In this document: positions 28,662-38,800 of the stretch, in pieces
Numbering within the stretch: the stretch's first letter is position 1
Layout: each line of letters opens with the position of its first letter
Origin: Nonlabens sp.
GTDB taxonomy: Bacteria > Bacteroidota > Bacteroidia > Flavobacteriales > Flavobacteriaceae
Direction of reading: 5' to 3'
DNA: 64,000 nt
Assembly: GCA_020630715.1 (NCBI GenBank)
Contig: JAHDIQ010000005.1
Span: 201,367-265,366, forward strand
The notes under the pieces: model-generated
The model's input: the letters and a program-made list of their open reading frames with translations, nothing else
Database searches by the model: none
Told to the model about the DNA's origin: nothing
Translations under genes and position numbers: made by a program

Positions 28662-31388
28662 ATGAAAAAGAAATTATTAATTACCGTGCTAGCCATAGCT
28701 GTGTCTTTACCAGCCCTAGCACAATCATTCAAAATCACTGGAAAGGTGGTGGATAGTCTAGGCGTGCCTTTACCTATGGCAAACGTAATAGCCTACCAGC
28801 AAGATAAAAACTTAGGAGCTTTTGGGATCACAAATCCAGATGGAGCATATAAGTTAGATGGTCTTAAAAAGGATAGTACTTATACCATTAAAGTTTCTTT
28901 TTTAGGTCTAAAACCTATAGAAGAAAAAGTAGAGAACTTACAGCAAGATCTAGTGAAGAACTTTATTATGTATGAAGGTCCAGATCAATTAGATGCCGTT
29001 AATATTACCTATCAAATGCCCGTTTCTATAAAAGGTGATACGATAGTCTACGATGCAGATAGTTTTACAAATGGTACAGAAGATCGTCTAGGCGATGTGT
29101 TACAAAAATTACCTGGTGTAGAAGTAAATGAGGATGGAGATATAACCGTAGAAGGACAGGCAGTTGAAAAAGTCCAAGTAGAAGGAAAAGATTTTTTTGA
29201 AGGTGATTCTAGACTTGCTACAAAAAATATTCCTGCAGATGCGGTGAGTAAAGTTGAGGTATTAAAAAACTATAATAACCGCAGCCAGTTGAAAGGTCTA
29301 GGAAATGATCAGGATCGTGTGGTAATCAATATCAAATTAAAAGAAGGAAAGAAGAAATTCTGGTTTGGTGAAGCTACGGTAGGTGCTGGTTACGGTGGTA
29401 ATGCAGAAAGATATCTGGTACAACCTAAAGCATTTTATTATAGCGAGGACTTCACAATTAATGTTCTAACAGATGTAAATAACCTAGGAAGACCAGCCTT
29501 TACAGGTCGTGATTATTTTAGGTTTGTTGGATTTAGAAATTTTGATACTCGACAAAATAATAGCTCTATAGGAGTGGATGCAGCAAGTACCTTTAGCGCT
29601 TTTGGCAGCAACAGGGCATTATCCATCGACAGTAAATTTGCAGCAGCAAATGCTTCATGGGCCGTGAATGACAAACTTGATCTTAGTGGTTTTGCCATTT
29701 TATCAAGTTCTGACACTCGATCTCGTAACATAACAGATCAATTATTTAATAATGGATTGTTTAGTAATAGCGTGAATAATAGTTTTGATCAAAATCAGAA
29801 TGCATTGTTCAAACTAGGTGCAGATTATAATCCTAGTTCTAGTTTAAGTATAAGCTACGATGGTAGAGCTAACTTTACTGATCAACAGCAGGTAACTGAT
29901 CAAGTATCTAATCGTCCAGAAGTTATTAACGGGAATTTACAAGACGTTACAGAAGATATTGATAATACTCGAGAATATAATCCAGTGGTTTATAATCAAT
30001 CTTTAAGTGCTTATTATACCGCTTCTGATAATCACATTTTTGCTGTAGAAAGTCAATTTTTAAATCAAGTTGAAGACCCTTTTGCAAATGCGATAAGAGA
30101 TTTACGCGGTATAGATGATGTAGAACCCTTAAATGGTGCTCTAGGACTTGATCCAGCAGATCCATTTAATACAAATCAAAGAGAGTTTGTTCTTACTAAT
30201 AAATTAGATGCTAAGCTAGATTATTGGTACGTGATCAATAAAAAAAGTAATATTAATTTCACGGTAGGTTCAGTATTGTCTAGGCAAAACTTTGACTCTA
30301 GTATTTTTCAGATTACAGATGATGGTTCAATAAATGAATTAGAAGATGCTGATTTACGTAACGATAATGTACAGTATAATTTTACAGATCTTTTTGCCGC
30401 TGTACATTATAAACTAGTTACAGGTAAGTTTACAATAACACCAGGTTTAACAGCTCATAGCTTTAAAACATTAGATATTCAAAACAATACAGAGAACACG
30501 ATTGAAACTCAACGACTACTTCCAGATCTGGATGTTGTACTACAATTGCGTAGTTCTGAACGTTTTAATTTTAGATACAGACAAACAGTACAGTTTCAAG
30601 ATGTGAATAGTTATGCATTAGGATTGATCCTATCAGGTTATAATAGCCTAAGAACAGGAAATAATCAATTGCAAGGTGCAACAAATGATGTTGTTTCTTT
30701 GAGTTATTTTAATTTTAATATGTTCAGTCTGACTAATATTAATGGTAGTCTCACATACACGCGAAGAAAAGATGTTATAGGTAATGATGCGCTATTATTA
30801 GGAGTTAATCAGGTGAGTTCACCTATTAATCTAGCATTACCTAACCAAAGTGTTTCAGGTCGATTTAGCTATGGAAAAGAAGTTAAGAAAATACAATTGA
30901 GAGGATCTGTAAATATGAATTGGAGTGAAAACAACAACGTTATTAATGGTCAGGATCAGGTGTCTACTAACTTTAATCAGACCTACAGAGTTTCAGCGAG
31001 AACTAATTTTCAAAAAGGATTAAATTTTGATGCTGAATATTCTATTAATGTTAATGATGCAAACAACGCTGGTAATGAGAATAACCAAACAACAAATACT
31101 TACGGCGCTGGTATAGACTGGCAATTAGGTAAGCGATGGTTGTTGCGAGGTGATTATGACTTAAGTCAATTTTCTAATAACTTAGGAAATGAAAACACTT
31201 TTGACCTTTTAGAAGCTTCTATTCGTTATGAAAAACCAGATTCTAGATGGCAATATTCTTTAGTAGCGACTAACTTATTGAATACAAGAGCAGATGTTAA
31301 TAATACTTTTGGACAGATTGCTACTAGTACTAATACCGCGTTTGTATTACCTAGATACATCTATTTCCAGATGCGATTTGATTTGTAA
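28662..31388 (+). CDS. TonB-dependent-receptor-like outer membrane protein with carboxypeptidase-regulatory-like N-terminus
   Basis: FKITGKVVDSLGVPLPMANVIAYQ...LGDVLQKLPGVEVNEDGDITVEGQAVEKVQVEGKDFF. Confidence 0.9.
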   Translation: MKKKLLITVLAIAVSLPALAQSFKITGKVVDSLGVPLPMANVIAYQQDKNLGAFGITNPDGAYKLDGLKKDSTYTIKVSFLGLKPIEEKVENLQQDLVKNFIMYEGPDQLDAVNITYQMPVSIKGDTIVYDADSFTNGTEDRLGDVLQKLPGVEVNEDGDITVEGQAVEKVQVEGKDFFEGDSRLATKNIPADAVSKVEVLKNYNNRSQLKGLGNDQDRVVINIKLKEGKKKFWFGEATVGAGYGGNAERYLVQPKAFYYSEDFTINVLTDVNNLGRPAFTGRDYFRFVGFRNFDTRQNNSSIGVDAASTFSAFGSNRALSIDSKFAAANASWAVNDKLDLSGFAILSSSDTRSRNITDQLFNNGLFSNSVNNSFDQNQNALFKLGADYNPSSSLSISYDGRANFTDQQQVTDQVSNRPEVINGNLQDVTEDIDNTREYNPVVYNQSLSAYYTASDNHIFAVESQFLNQVEDPFANAIRDLRGIDDVEPLNGALGLDPADPFNTNQREFVLTNKLDAKLDYWYVINKKSNINFTVGSVLSRQNFDSSIFQITDDGSINELEDADLRNDNVQYNFTDLFAAVHYKLVTGKFTITPGLTAHSFKTLDIQNNTENTIETQRLLPDLDVVLQLRSSERFNFRYRQTVQFQDVNSYALGLILSGYNSLRTGNNQLQGATNDVVSLSYFNFNMFSLTNINGSLTYTRRKDVIGNDALLLGVNQVSSPINLALPNQSVSGRFSYGKEVKKIQLRGSVNMNWSENNNVINGQDQVSTNFNQTYRVSARTNFQKGLNFDAEYSINVNDANNAGNENNQTTNTYGAGIDWQLGKRWLLRGDYDLSQFSNNLGNENTFDLLEASIRYEKPDSRWQYSLVATNLLNTRADVNNTFGQIATSTNTAFVLPRYIYFQMRFDL

Positions 31389-31409
31389 TAAAGTAGACTT
31401 TATACAATG

Positions 31410-31446
31410 AAAAAACAGCCTTAGAATTAATCCTAAGGCTGTTTTC
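31410..31446. terminator. Bidirectional terminator between convergent genes
   Basis: aaaaaacagccttaggat-type stem: aaaaacagccttaga..tcctaaggctgtttt. Confidence 0.88.
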
Positions 31447-31465
31447 ATTTAAAGAAATCTAAAGG

Positions 31466-32632
31466 TTATTCAGATTTTTTATTGAATTTAGAAATGATCT
31501 TTTCCATTTGTTTTCCTCCAGCTTCACGACCACCTAGCCCAAAACTTAATACCACTGTAAGTGCAATAGCACCTAGAGTAAGTCCAAAGGCTAGATTAAT
31601 AATAGAATCAGCAATTCCCATAGAAGTTAATCCTATCGCTAGGAATATCGCCATAATTGCCATACGTGCTATAGATGCCATAAATGCATTATCACGTGCT
31701 GCCATATTCTTATAAACGATACCAGCAATCCAGTTACCTATCGCCAGAATTACTAATCCGAATAAAATCTGACCTGAATAATCGATTATGGTTTCCATCA
31801 CATTAGTAAGTTGAGCAAATTCTAGTTTCTCTACCGCTGTAGTCACACCAAATAATACGATGAAAAAATAAACCACATTACCTATTAGCTGTGTCACATT
31901 TGTAGTTCCTAATAATCCATCTAAATGTAATTTACCTACTAGATTATTCATGTTAAGACTGTTTAGAAGACTTTTTACTAGACCACTAACAAATCTACCA
32001 CCTACTATAAATAGTATAAGAATAACCGCAGCAAGAATAATTTTAGGAATTGCGGCTAGAAAACTTTCTAGCATATTACTTGCCGGAATAGAAATCGCAT
32101 CCATATCTAATATCCCTAATGAAACAATTAGTAATGGGATAAAAACAATAATGAAAACCACCTTTTTAAGGATACTTACTAAATCCAGTTTCTCTGGTAA
32201 ATGTAATTTAGGAGATAATTTACGGATTGTATCACCGCTCATACCTACTAATTCAGATACCACATTTGCCAGCATGTATCCTACATATCCTACTAATCCA
32301 GCACCTACTAGTTTAGGGATAAAACCTAAAAAGCCATTCAGCATTTCCTTTAAAGGATCTAATGCGTCTGTAAGTCCTAGTCTACCTAATACCAGCATGA
32401 AAACGAATATTAATACTAGAAAGTACACTAGTTTACTTATAAAGTCAGATAGCTTTATTTTATCACTTTTAAGCATTTTATCTACTCCTGATTTTCTAAG
32501 TAATTTGCCTGAGATGCGTTTTAATAGCTTAGCAATAAAAAAGCCTACGATTAATATTAAGATAGCCACTATAGCGTTAGTGAGATAACCACCGGTTGAA
32601 AAACTATCTAAAAAACTGTTTAAAAATTCCAT
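31466..32632 (-). CDS. Mechanosensitive-channel-like multi-TM protein (conserved TM helix family)
   Basis: AILILIVGFFIAKLLKRISGKLLRKSGVD; repeated TM helices; likely start MEFLNSFLD at 32632. Confidence 0.75.
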   Translation of the reverse strand: MEFLNSFLDSFSTGGYLTNAIVAILILIVGFFIAKLLKRISGKLLRKSGVDKMLKSDKIKLSDFISKLVYFLVLIFVFMLVLGRLGLTDALDPLKEMLNGFLGFIPKLVGAGLVGYVGYMLANVVSELVGMSGDTIRKLSPKLHLPEKLDLVSILKKVVFIIVFIPLLIVSLGILDMDAISIPASNMLESFLAAIPKIILAAVILILFIVGGRFVSGLVKSLLNSLNMNNLVGKLHLDGLLGTTNVTQLIGNVVYFFIVLFGVTTAVEKLEFAQLTNVMETIIDYSGQILFGLVILAIGNWIAGIVYKNMAARDNAFMASIARMAIMAIFLAIGLTSMGIADSIINLAFGLTLGAIALTVVLSFGLGGREAGGKQMEKIISKFNKKSE

Positions 32633-32825
32633 GATGTTAATTTTGATTTTTGAATTGAGTTGCAATGTATTTTTAGAAAACATTAACAAGTTGATTATCT
32701 TAGGTATTTTATCACTACTCTATAAAAAGCATTTAAATCAGTTTAAACAATTGTTTTTCAACAGCTCTTTTTTTTTGTCTTCCCTTTTTTGCTCTTTTTT
32801 ACTCATGCTTGTCATTCTTCATCCT

Positions 32826-32833
32826 ACCTTTGA
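32826..32833 (+). promoter_or_regulatory. Bacteroidota-type -7 box TACCTTTG upstream of hemW
   Basis: TAnnTTTG match 3 nt before ATG at 32837; no well-spaced -33 TTG found. Confidence 0.4.
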
Positions 32834-32836
32834 ATC

Positions 32837-33973
32837 ATGAGCGGTATCTATATTCATATCCCATTCTGCAAACAGGCCTGTCATTATTGCGACTTTCATT
32901 TCAGTACTTCTATGAAATATACAAATGAAATGGTTACGGCATTGTGTGATGAATTACGCTTTCGCGAAAGCGAAATACCTAACAACCTCATAAAAACTAT
33001 CTACTTTGGTGGTGGAACACCTAGTGTGCTGGACACACCACAGATTAACCGAATCATTGATGCAGTTTATGCACACTATCAAGTGGTAGATAATCCAGAA
33101 ATTACACTTGAGGCAAATCCTGACGATCTCACTAGTGAAAAGTTAGAACAATTAGCCGCTAGTCCTATAAATAGATTGAGCATAGGCGTGCAATCGTTTT
33201 ATGACCAAGATTTAAAACTCATGAATCGCGCACACAATGCTGGCGAGGCTCAAGAGTGTATTAAAAATGCAAAGGCTTATTTTGATAATCTTTCTATTGA
33301 TTTAATTTACGGTATTCCAGATTTGAGTAACGATCGCTGGCGTGATAATATTTACAAAGCTATAGAATTAGGAATACCTCATATTTCTAGTTATGCACTT
33401 ACCGTTGAAGAAAATACGGCACTTAAATCATTTATAGAAAAAGGACTCATTCCACAAGTAGATGATAAGGTAGCACATGAACATTTTAATATCCTACTAG
33501 ACGCCATGCAACTGCACGGTTATAAAAATTATGAGTTTTCTAACTTTGGCAAAGAAGGTTATTTCTCGCAAAACAACACCGCGTACTGGACAGGTAAATC
33601 GTATATAGGAATAGGTCCTAGCGCACATAGTTTTGACGGTAATCGTCGTGGCTGGAATATTAATAATAATGTAAAGTACATGAAAGCCATTCAGGCTGGT
33701 GAATTGCCTATAGAAATAGAAGAACTATCTACTGTAGATCGTTACAATGAATATATAATGACCGGTTTGCGCACTATTTACGGTGTAAGCTTAGAGAAAA
33801 TTACAAATGATTACGGACCGCAGTTTAAGGATTATCTTTTAGAACAAGCAACAGATTATTTGAAAGACCATTTATTATATTTAGACGGCGATACCTTACT
33901 GGTGACTCGTAAAGGAAAATTCCTAAGTGATGGCATCGCTAGTGAATTGTTTATGTTGAATTTAAATGCCTAG
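32837..33973 (+). CDS. hemW: Radical SAM protein HemW
   Basis: SGIYIHIPFCKQACHYCDFHFSTS; TIYFGGGTPSVL; RLSIGVQSFYDQDLKLMNRAHNA. Confidence 0.95.
   Translation: MSGIYIHIPFCKQACHYCDFHFSTSMKYTNEMVTALCDELRFRESEIPNNLIKTIYFGGGTPSVLDTPQINRIIDAVYAHYQVVDNPEITLEANPDDLTSEKLEQLAASPINRLSIGVQSFYDQDLKLMNRAHNAGEAQECIKNAKAYFDNLSIDLIYGIPDLSNDRWRDNIYKAIELGIPHISSYALTVEENTALKSFIEKGLIPQVDDKVAHEHFNILLDAMQLHGYKNYEFSNFGKEGYFSQNNTAYWTGKSYIGIGPSAHSFDGNRRGWNINNNVKYMKAIQAGELPIEIEELSTVDRYNEYIMTGLRTIYGVSLEKITNDYGPQFKDYLLEQATDYLKDHLLYLDGDTLLVTRKGKFLSDGIASELFMLNLNA
32957..32972 (+). repeat. Dispersed palindrome copy inside hemW (RFRES frame)
   Basis: DELRFRESEIPNN; 33-bp exact match to the copy at 15931-15963. Confidence 0.95.
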
Positions 33974-34793
33974 TGTTATGTTGAAACGTCTCATTATTTT
34001 ATTACTTATAGTTTGCACATCCTGCGATTCACAGCTGCCTCTACAAGAGTTGAATTACGATCAAATGATCGATGCGATGAGTGCTCAAAAAATCACCATG
34101 TCCAGCGATGTGATTTATGTAGACCTAGATGGTTCTGTATTAAGTAAAGATCAAGTAAAAGAGCGTTCTAATGATTTGCCGTATGCGCTATGGTTAGTAA
34201 ACGCAGATTCTGTTCTGGTAAAAGTGCAATTAAGAGATGTAGAAACTGCACGACTGGCAAATAAAACGGCACCATTACTTAAAAACGGAGCGACTGACAT
34301 AGATTGTACAGACTTAAGCAGGTTGCTAGAACGCATTTATAATCGCGATCAGGACAACAGGCGCGATAATCTAATGGATGAATCCATCGATGTCCAAAAC
34401 CTAGAAGTCGTAGAACAAATACTAGATAAATGCGGCATGCCTACACCAGATAATTCAGGTTATGAAGGTCCTAACACGATATGGCTAGTGATTCAACATG
34501 CTGGTCCTGATAAACGCAAAAAATATTTTGCTGATCTATTAGCCTCTTCTAAAAAAGGTCACATCGATAGACAAAGCATTGCTTTAATGCAAGATCGTAT
34601 GCTTATGGATGATGGACAACCACAACTTTACGGTTCACAGGTAAGCATGACTGATAATGGAGCTTATGAATTATACGATCTTAGAGATCCAGAAACTGTA
34701 GATTCTAGACGTGCCATGATGGGAATGCCACCGTTAAAAGAGTATTTGATGCATTTTGATCTAGAGTTTAATGTTCCTCAAAAAACGAATTAA
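33966..34793 (+). CDS. Hypothetical lipoprotein
   Basis: Signal LIILLLIVCTSC. Confidence 0.65.
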   Translation: MPSVMLKRLIILLLIVCTSCDSQLPLQELNYDQMIDAMSAQKITMSSDVIYVDLDGSVLSKDQVKERSNDLPYALWLVNADSVLVKVQLRDVETARLANKTAPLLKNGATDIDCTDLSRLLERIYNRDQDNRRDNLMDESIDVQNLEVVEQILDKCGMPTPDNSGYEGPNTIWLVIQHAGPDKRKKYFADLLASSKKGHIDRQSIALMQDRMLMDDGQPQLYGSQVSMTDNGAYELYDLRDPETVDSRRAMMGMPPLKEYLMHFDLEFNVPQKTN

Positions 34794-35590
34794 TGCGTTA
34801 CCTACTCGTTATATGCATCAGTCTCTTATGGAGATGTCAATCTAAAATTCCTATGAAAACGACCATTCAATTAAATAATGAATCCTTAAACTGTGATTTA
34901 TCACAACCCATCGATATTAGTCTAGCCATTCAGCATCAGGATGGAGTAGGCGCGTGGTACATCGACCAGCCACAGATTAAACATGTTGAGGTAGATGGAT
35001 ATGTAGGTAATGTGAAATTAGGCGGTTCTACTAACTTTAATAATGTTCATTTTAATCCGCATAGTCATGGGACGCATACAGAATGTATAGGTCATATTAC
35101 ACCAGAATTTTACAGTGTGAATGATGCACTTAAAACTACTTTTTTTAAAGCGCAATTATTCACAATTTCACCACAACAACAAGGCGATGATCTAGTCATC
35201 ACCGCATCAATGTTTGATGATTTACAGGATGATGTTACTGCGGTTACCATCCGTACATTGCCTAATTCATTAGATAAAAAAGAGAAGAATTATTCTAACT
35301 CAAATCCACCTTATCTAGAAGAAGCTGCGGCATTACGCTTTCGCGAAAGCGGTATCAACCACATCCTTATAGATTTACCTAGTGTAGATAAAGAAAAAGA
35401 TAATGGTGCGTTGCGCGCTCATAAAGCGTTTTGGAATTACGATGGTGAGCAACGACTACAAGCAACGATTACAGAATTGATCTATGTGCCAGATCATGTA
35501 AAAGATGGATTGTATTTGCTGGATCTACAAGTGGCACCTATAGAAAATGATGCTGCGCCGTCGCGTCCAATATTATATCAATTATTATGA
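34793..35590 (+). CDS. Cyclase family protein (kynurenine-formamidase-like)
   Basis: HFNPHSHGTHTECIGHI; ALRFRESGINHILIDLPSVDKEKDNGALRAHKAFW. Confidence 0.85.
   Translation: MRYLLVICISLLWRCQSKIPMKTTIQLNNESLNCDLSQPIDISLAIQHQDGVGAWYIDQPQIKHVEVDGYVGNVKLGGSTNFNNVHFNPHSHGTHTECIGHITPEFYSVNDALKTTFFKAQLFTISPQQQGDDLVITASMFDDLQDDVTAVTIRTLPNSLDKKEKNYSNSNPPYLEEAAALRFRESGINHILIDLPSVDKEKDNGALRAHKAFWNYDGEQRLQATITELIYVPDHVKDGLYLLDLQVAPIENDAAPSRPILYQLL
35336..35351 (+). repeat. Dispersed palindrome copy inside cyclase-family CDS (RFRES frame)
   Basis: Exact CGCTTTCGCGAAAGCG. Confidence 0.95.
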
Positions 35591-35931
35591 AGTTACTATT
35601 ACGTTTAGAAGGTTTAGGGATTTTAATTGCTGCGATAACTCTTTATCACTATGCAGGTTATAGCTGGTGGCTCTTTGCAGCACTTCTACTTACTCCAGAT
35701 ATTGGAATGTTAGGATATGTGGTAAGCACTAAATTAGGTGCGATTACTTATAATTTGTTTCATCATTTACTGATTGCTGTGATCGTGGTTTTACTAGGAT
35801 ACTTTTGTGATGTAAATTATATGTTTTTGTATGGATTAATTATGGTGGCACATATCGGTATGGATAGACTTTTTGGATACGGTTTAAAATATCAGGATCA
35901 TTTTAAAAATACGCATCTTGATAAATTGTAA
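35587..35931 (+). CDS. DUF4260-like membrane protein
   Basis: LRLEGLGILIAAITLYHYAGYSWWLFAALLLTPDIGMLGYVVSTKLGAITYNLFHH; GMDRLFGYGLKY. Confidence 0.85.
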   Translation: MKLLLRLEGLGILIAAITLYHYAGYSWWLFAALLLTPDIGMLGYVVSTKLGAITYNLFHHLLIAVIVVLLGYFCDVNYMFLYGLIMVAHIGMDRLFGYGLKYQDHFKNTHLDKL

Positions 35932-35940
35932 ATTTGGTTT

Positions 35941-36561
35941 ATGGAATTACTTTTTATAGGACTAGCGATAGGTGCGATTATCGCCTTTTTCACCTTTAAA
36001 TTTTTTACTTCAAAATTCACAAAACGTGAAAACACTACAGAGCAAAGTGTGGTGCTCATGGAAAAAATACGATCTGTTTGCAAATTCATTACTGTGGAAG
36101 GTGATTTTGCAGAGATCTATCATTATGAAAACGTAAAAGAAAAAATGATGAGCTTGCTATTAGGTAAAAAGAAAGCAATCATCCTAGTAAATGCAAAAGC
36201 ACACATAGGTTTTGATCTTACAAAAATCCAGATGGATAGTGACCCTAAATCTAAAACCATACGATTAACTAATTTCCCACAGCCACAGGTATTAAGTGTG
36301 GAGACAGACTTTAATTATTACGATAAGAAAGAAGGCTGGGCAAATCCTTTTTCTAGTACAGATCTCACAGATATTTCTAGAAATGCAAAACAGCATATCA
36401 TCGATAAAATTCCAGAAAGTGGTTTGATAGATCAGGCGCGTCAGGAAGCTTTACAAACCATTAAGTTAATGGAAGGATTAGCAGCAACCATAGGATGGAA
36501 ATTAGATTATGGCGCATTAGTTCTAGATGCGCCACAAGAGACTAAAATCTTAAAAGACTAA
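35941..36561 (+). CDS. DUF4230 domain-containing protein
   Basis: ICKFITVEGDFAEIYHYEN-type sequence; N-terminal TM. Confidence 0.78.
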   Translation: MELLFIGLAIGAIIAFFTFKFFTSKFTKRENTTEQSVVLMEKIRSVCKFITVEGDFAEIYHYENVKEKMMSLLLGKKKAIILVNAKAHIGFDLTKIQMDSDPKSKTIRLTNFPQPQVLSVETDFNYYDKKEGWANPFSSTDLTDISRNAKQHIIDKIPESGLIDQARQEALQTIKLMEGLAATIGWKLDYGALVLDAPQETKILKD

Positions 36562-36929
36562 TGTTTATTGATGAATTGCAAGCCTATTGCATGGCAAAAA
36601 AAGGCGTCACAGAAGAATTTCCTTTTGATGAGGTAACCCTAGTTTTTAAAGTGATGGGTAAAATGTTTTGTCTGGCTGGACTTGATCGCTGGGAACGTGG
36701 CGAGCCATCCATCAATTTAAAATGTGATCCTACTAAAGCTATTGAACTGCGTGAGCAATACGATGGAACTGTGATAGGTGGTTTTCACAGCAATAAAAAA
36801 CACTGGAATACCATATTTACAGATCGTGATATGCCAGTGAGCGAACTCAAAAAATGGATTGATCACAGTTATGATCTAGTCGCTGCAAAATTAACGCGTA
36901 AGGATCGCGATCTACTTAAAACTCTATAA
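36561..36929 (+). CDS. MmcQ/YjbR family protein
   Basis: FPFDEVTLVFKVMGKMFCLAGLDRWERGEPSINLKCDPTKAIELREQY. Confidence 0.92.
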   Translation: MFIDELQAYCMAKKGVTEEFPFDEVTLVFKVMGKMFCLAGLDRWERGEPSINLKCDPTKAIELREQYDGTVIGGFHSNKKHWNTIFTDRDMPVSELKKWIDHSYDLVAAKLTRKDRDLLKTL

Positions 36930-38705
36930 TTGGAAACACTCATTCATACATATAATCAGCGTATTGAGACTCATAATTCTCTAGCCAGCGCCTTGCAAAA
37001 AAAGCTTTTTGCTAGCAGTATGTTTCGACTTGTCGTTTTTGTCGCTGGAGCTGTTGCGGTCTACTATTTATGGGCCTACTGGCAAGTTGCTGTCGCGATT
37101 GCTGTTGCTACCTTTGCTCTATTTTTATTTTTAGTTTCTAGACATGAGAATTTAAAGCAACAACGCAATTACCATCGTGCGATGGTTGCGATTAATGAAC
37201 GTGAAATTCAGGTTCTTAATGGAGATTTTCATAAACTACCAGACGGATCAGAATTCCTAAAAGACGATCACGAGTACAGCCGTGATATTGATCTTTTTGG
37301 TAAAGGCTCGTTTTTCCAATATTTAAATCGTAGTGTAACCAGAGATGGTGTGATTACGCTTTCGCGAAAGCTAACTAACAACAACCCAACTACTATTCCT
37401 CAAAAACAGGAAGCGGTAAAAGAACTGGCTACCAAATTAGATTTCAGGCAAACCTATGCCGCTACGGCGACTTTATTAGATAATGATAAAGAGCCAAAGC
37501 AGATGTTGCAATGGATTGAGGAATACAAATCTTTTGTACCATCGATGTACCGTTGGTTGCCTTGGGTGATATTTGTGGCTTCTATCGCCAGTGTGGTATT
37601 GTATTTCAATGATCTTATTAATGGCTGGTTTATCGCAGGAATTTTCTTTTTAGGTTTAGGAATTACTAGACATTTTTTAAAACAGATAAATGAGTTTAGT
37701 ATAGAAATTAGCAAACTAGAATTGTTTTTCCAGCAGTATAGTAAATTGATATTGAGCATTGAGAAAGAAGAATTTCAATCTGAATTACTGGTGGATTTAA
37801 AGAACAAAATCTTGACGACAGGTGATCCTGCATCGCAACGATTACAGCAACTTGCCAAAGCCATAGGAAGACTAGATCAACGCTACAATATGTTGTTTGG
37901 CATACTAGCAAACGGATTAGGTTTATGGGATTTAAAACAAGTGCATACCATTGAAAAATGGCTCATTGAAAATAAAGACCATGTGCGCAACTGGCTAGAA
38001 ACCGCTGCGCAAGTAGATGCTATGAACAGCCTAGGAAATTATTCCTATAATCATCCTAACTATGTATTTCCTGATATAGGAACTGGAGATTTCAAGCTAG
38101 AAGCGGTTGATGTAAAACATCCCTTATTAGATCCACAAAAAGCGATAGGAAATGACATTAATATTTCATCAGGTGAGTTTTTTATCATCACCGGTGCAAA
38201 TATGGCTGGGAAAAGTACGTTTTTACGCACTGTATCAATGACTATTGTGACGTCTAATGCTGGTTTACCTATCTGGAGTGATAAGGTAAGGTATAATCCT
38301 ATTAAGCTTATTACTAGTATGCGCACTAGTGATTCATTAACAGATGATGAGAGTTACTTTTTTAGCGAATTAAAACGCCTTAAATATATTGTAGATCGCA
38401 TTGATAACGATCGTTATTTTATAGTTCTTGATGAAATATTAAAGGGAACAAACAGTCAGGATAAGGCAAACGGCTCGCGCAAACTCATTGAGAAATTATC
38501 ACGTAAACACGCCACCGGAATCATCGCCACTCACGATTTAAGCCTCACTGAAGTAGCTCAAGAATATAATACGATTTCAAATTACTTTTTTGATGCAGAT
38601 ATCACAAACGATGTCCTCACCTTTGACTACAAGTTTAAAACTGGCGTCGCTTCAAATATGAATGCGAGTTTCTTGTTGAGGAAGATGGGTATTGTGGATG
38701 AGTAG
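36930..38705 (+). CDS. MutS-family DNA mismatch repair ATPase-like membrane-associated protein (TTG start)
   Basis: FFIITGANMAGKSTFLRTVSM; DDESYFFSELKRLK; FIVLDEILKGTNSQDKANGS. Confidence 0.9.
   Translation: METLIHTYNQRIETHNSLASALQKKLFASSMFRLVVFVAGAVAVYYLWAYWQVAVAIAVATFALFLFLVSRHENLKQQRNYHRAMVAINEREIQVLNGDFHKLPDGSEFLKDDHEYSRDIDLFGKGSFFQYLNRSVTRDGVITLSRKLTNNNPTTIPQKQEAVKELATKLDFRQTYAATATLLDNDKEPKQMLQWIEEYKSFVPSMYRWLPWVIFVASIASVVLYFNDLINGWFIAGIFFLGLGITRHFLKQINEFSIEISKLELFFQQYSKLILSIEKEEFQSELLVDLKNKILTTGDPASQRLQQLAKAIGRLDQRYNMLFGILANGLGLWDLKQVHTIEKWLIENKDHVRNWLETAAQVDAMNSLGNYSYNHPNYVFPDIGTGDFKLEAVDVKHPLLDPQKAIGNDINISSGEFFIITGANMAGKSTFLRTVSMTIVTSNAGLPIWSDKVRYNPIKLITSMRTSDSLTDDESYFFSELKRLKYIVDRIDNDRYFIVLDEILKGTNSQDKANGSRKLIEKLSRKHATGIIATHDLSLTEVAQEYNTISNYFFDADITNDVLTFDYKFKTGVASNMNASFLLRKMGIVDE
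37357..37371 (+). repeat. Dispersed palindrome copy inside MutS-like CDS (LSRK frame)
   Basis: ITLSRKLTNNNPTT; similarity to 45901 copy extends ~39 bp. Confidence 0.95.
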
Positions 38706-38800
38706 GAGAACTTGAACTCGACTTTGAAAATTCTTATGGCATATACAGATTGATCCCTATAGTTAAGGGGAGACGGCATAATTCGTAATTTTAAACTTTC

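Noticed and set aside
31950-32588. 212-aa plus-strand ORF opposite the mechanosensitive-channel-like gene
   Set aside because: Fully antisense to a convincing CDS; composition is typical of shadow ORFs.
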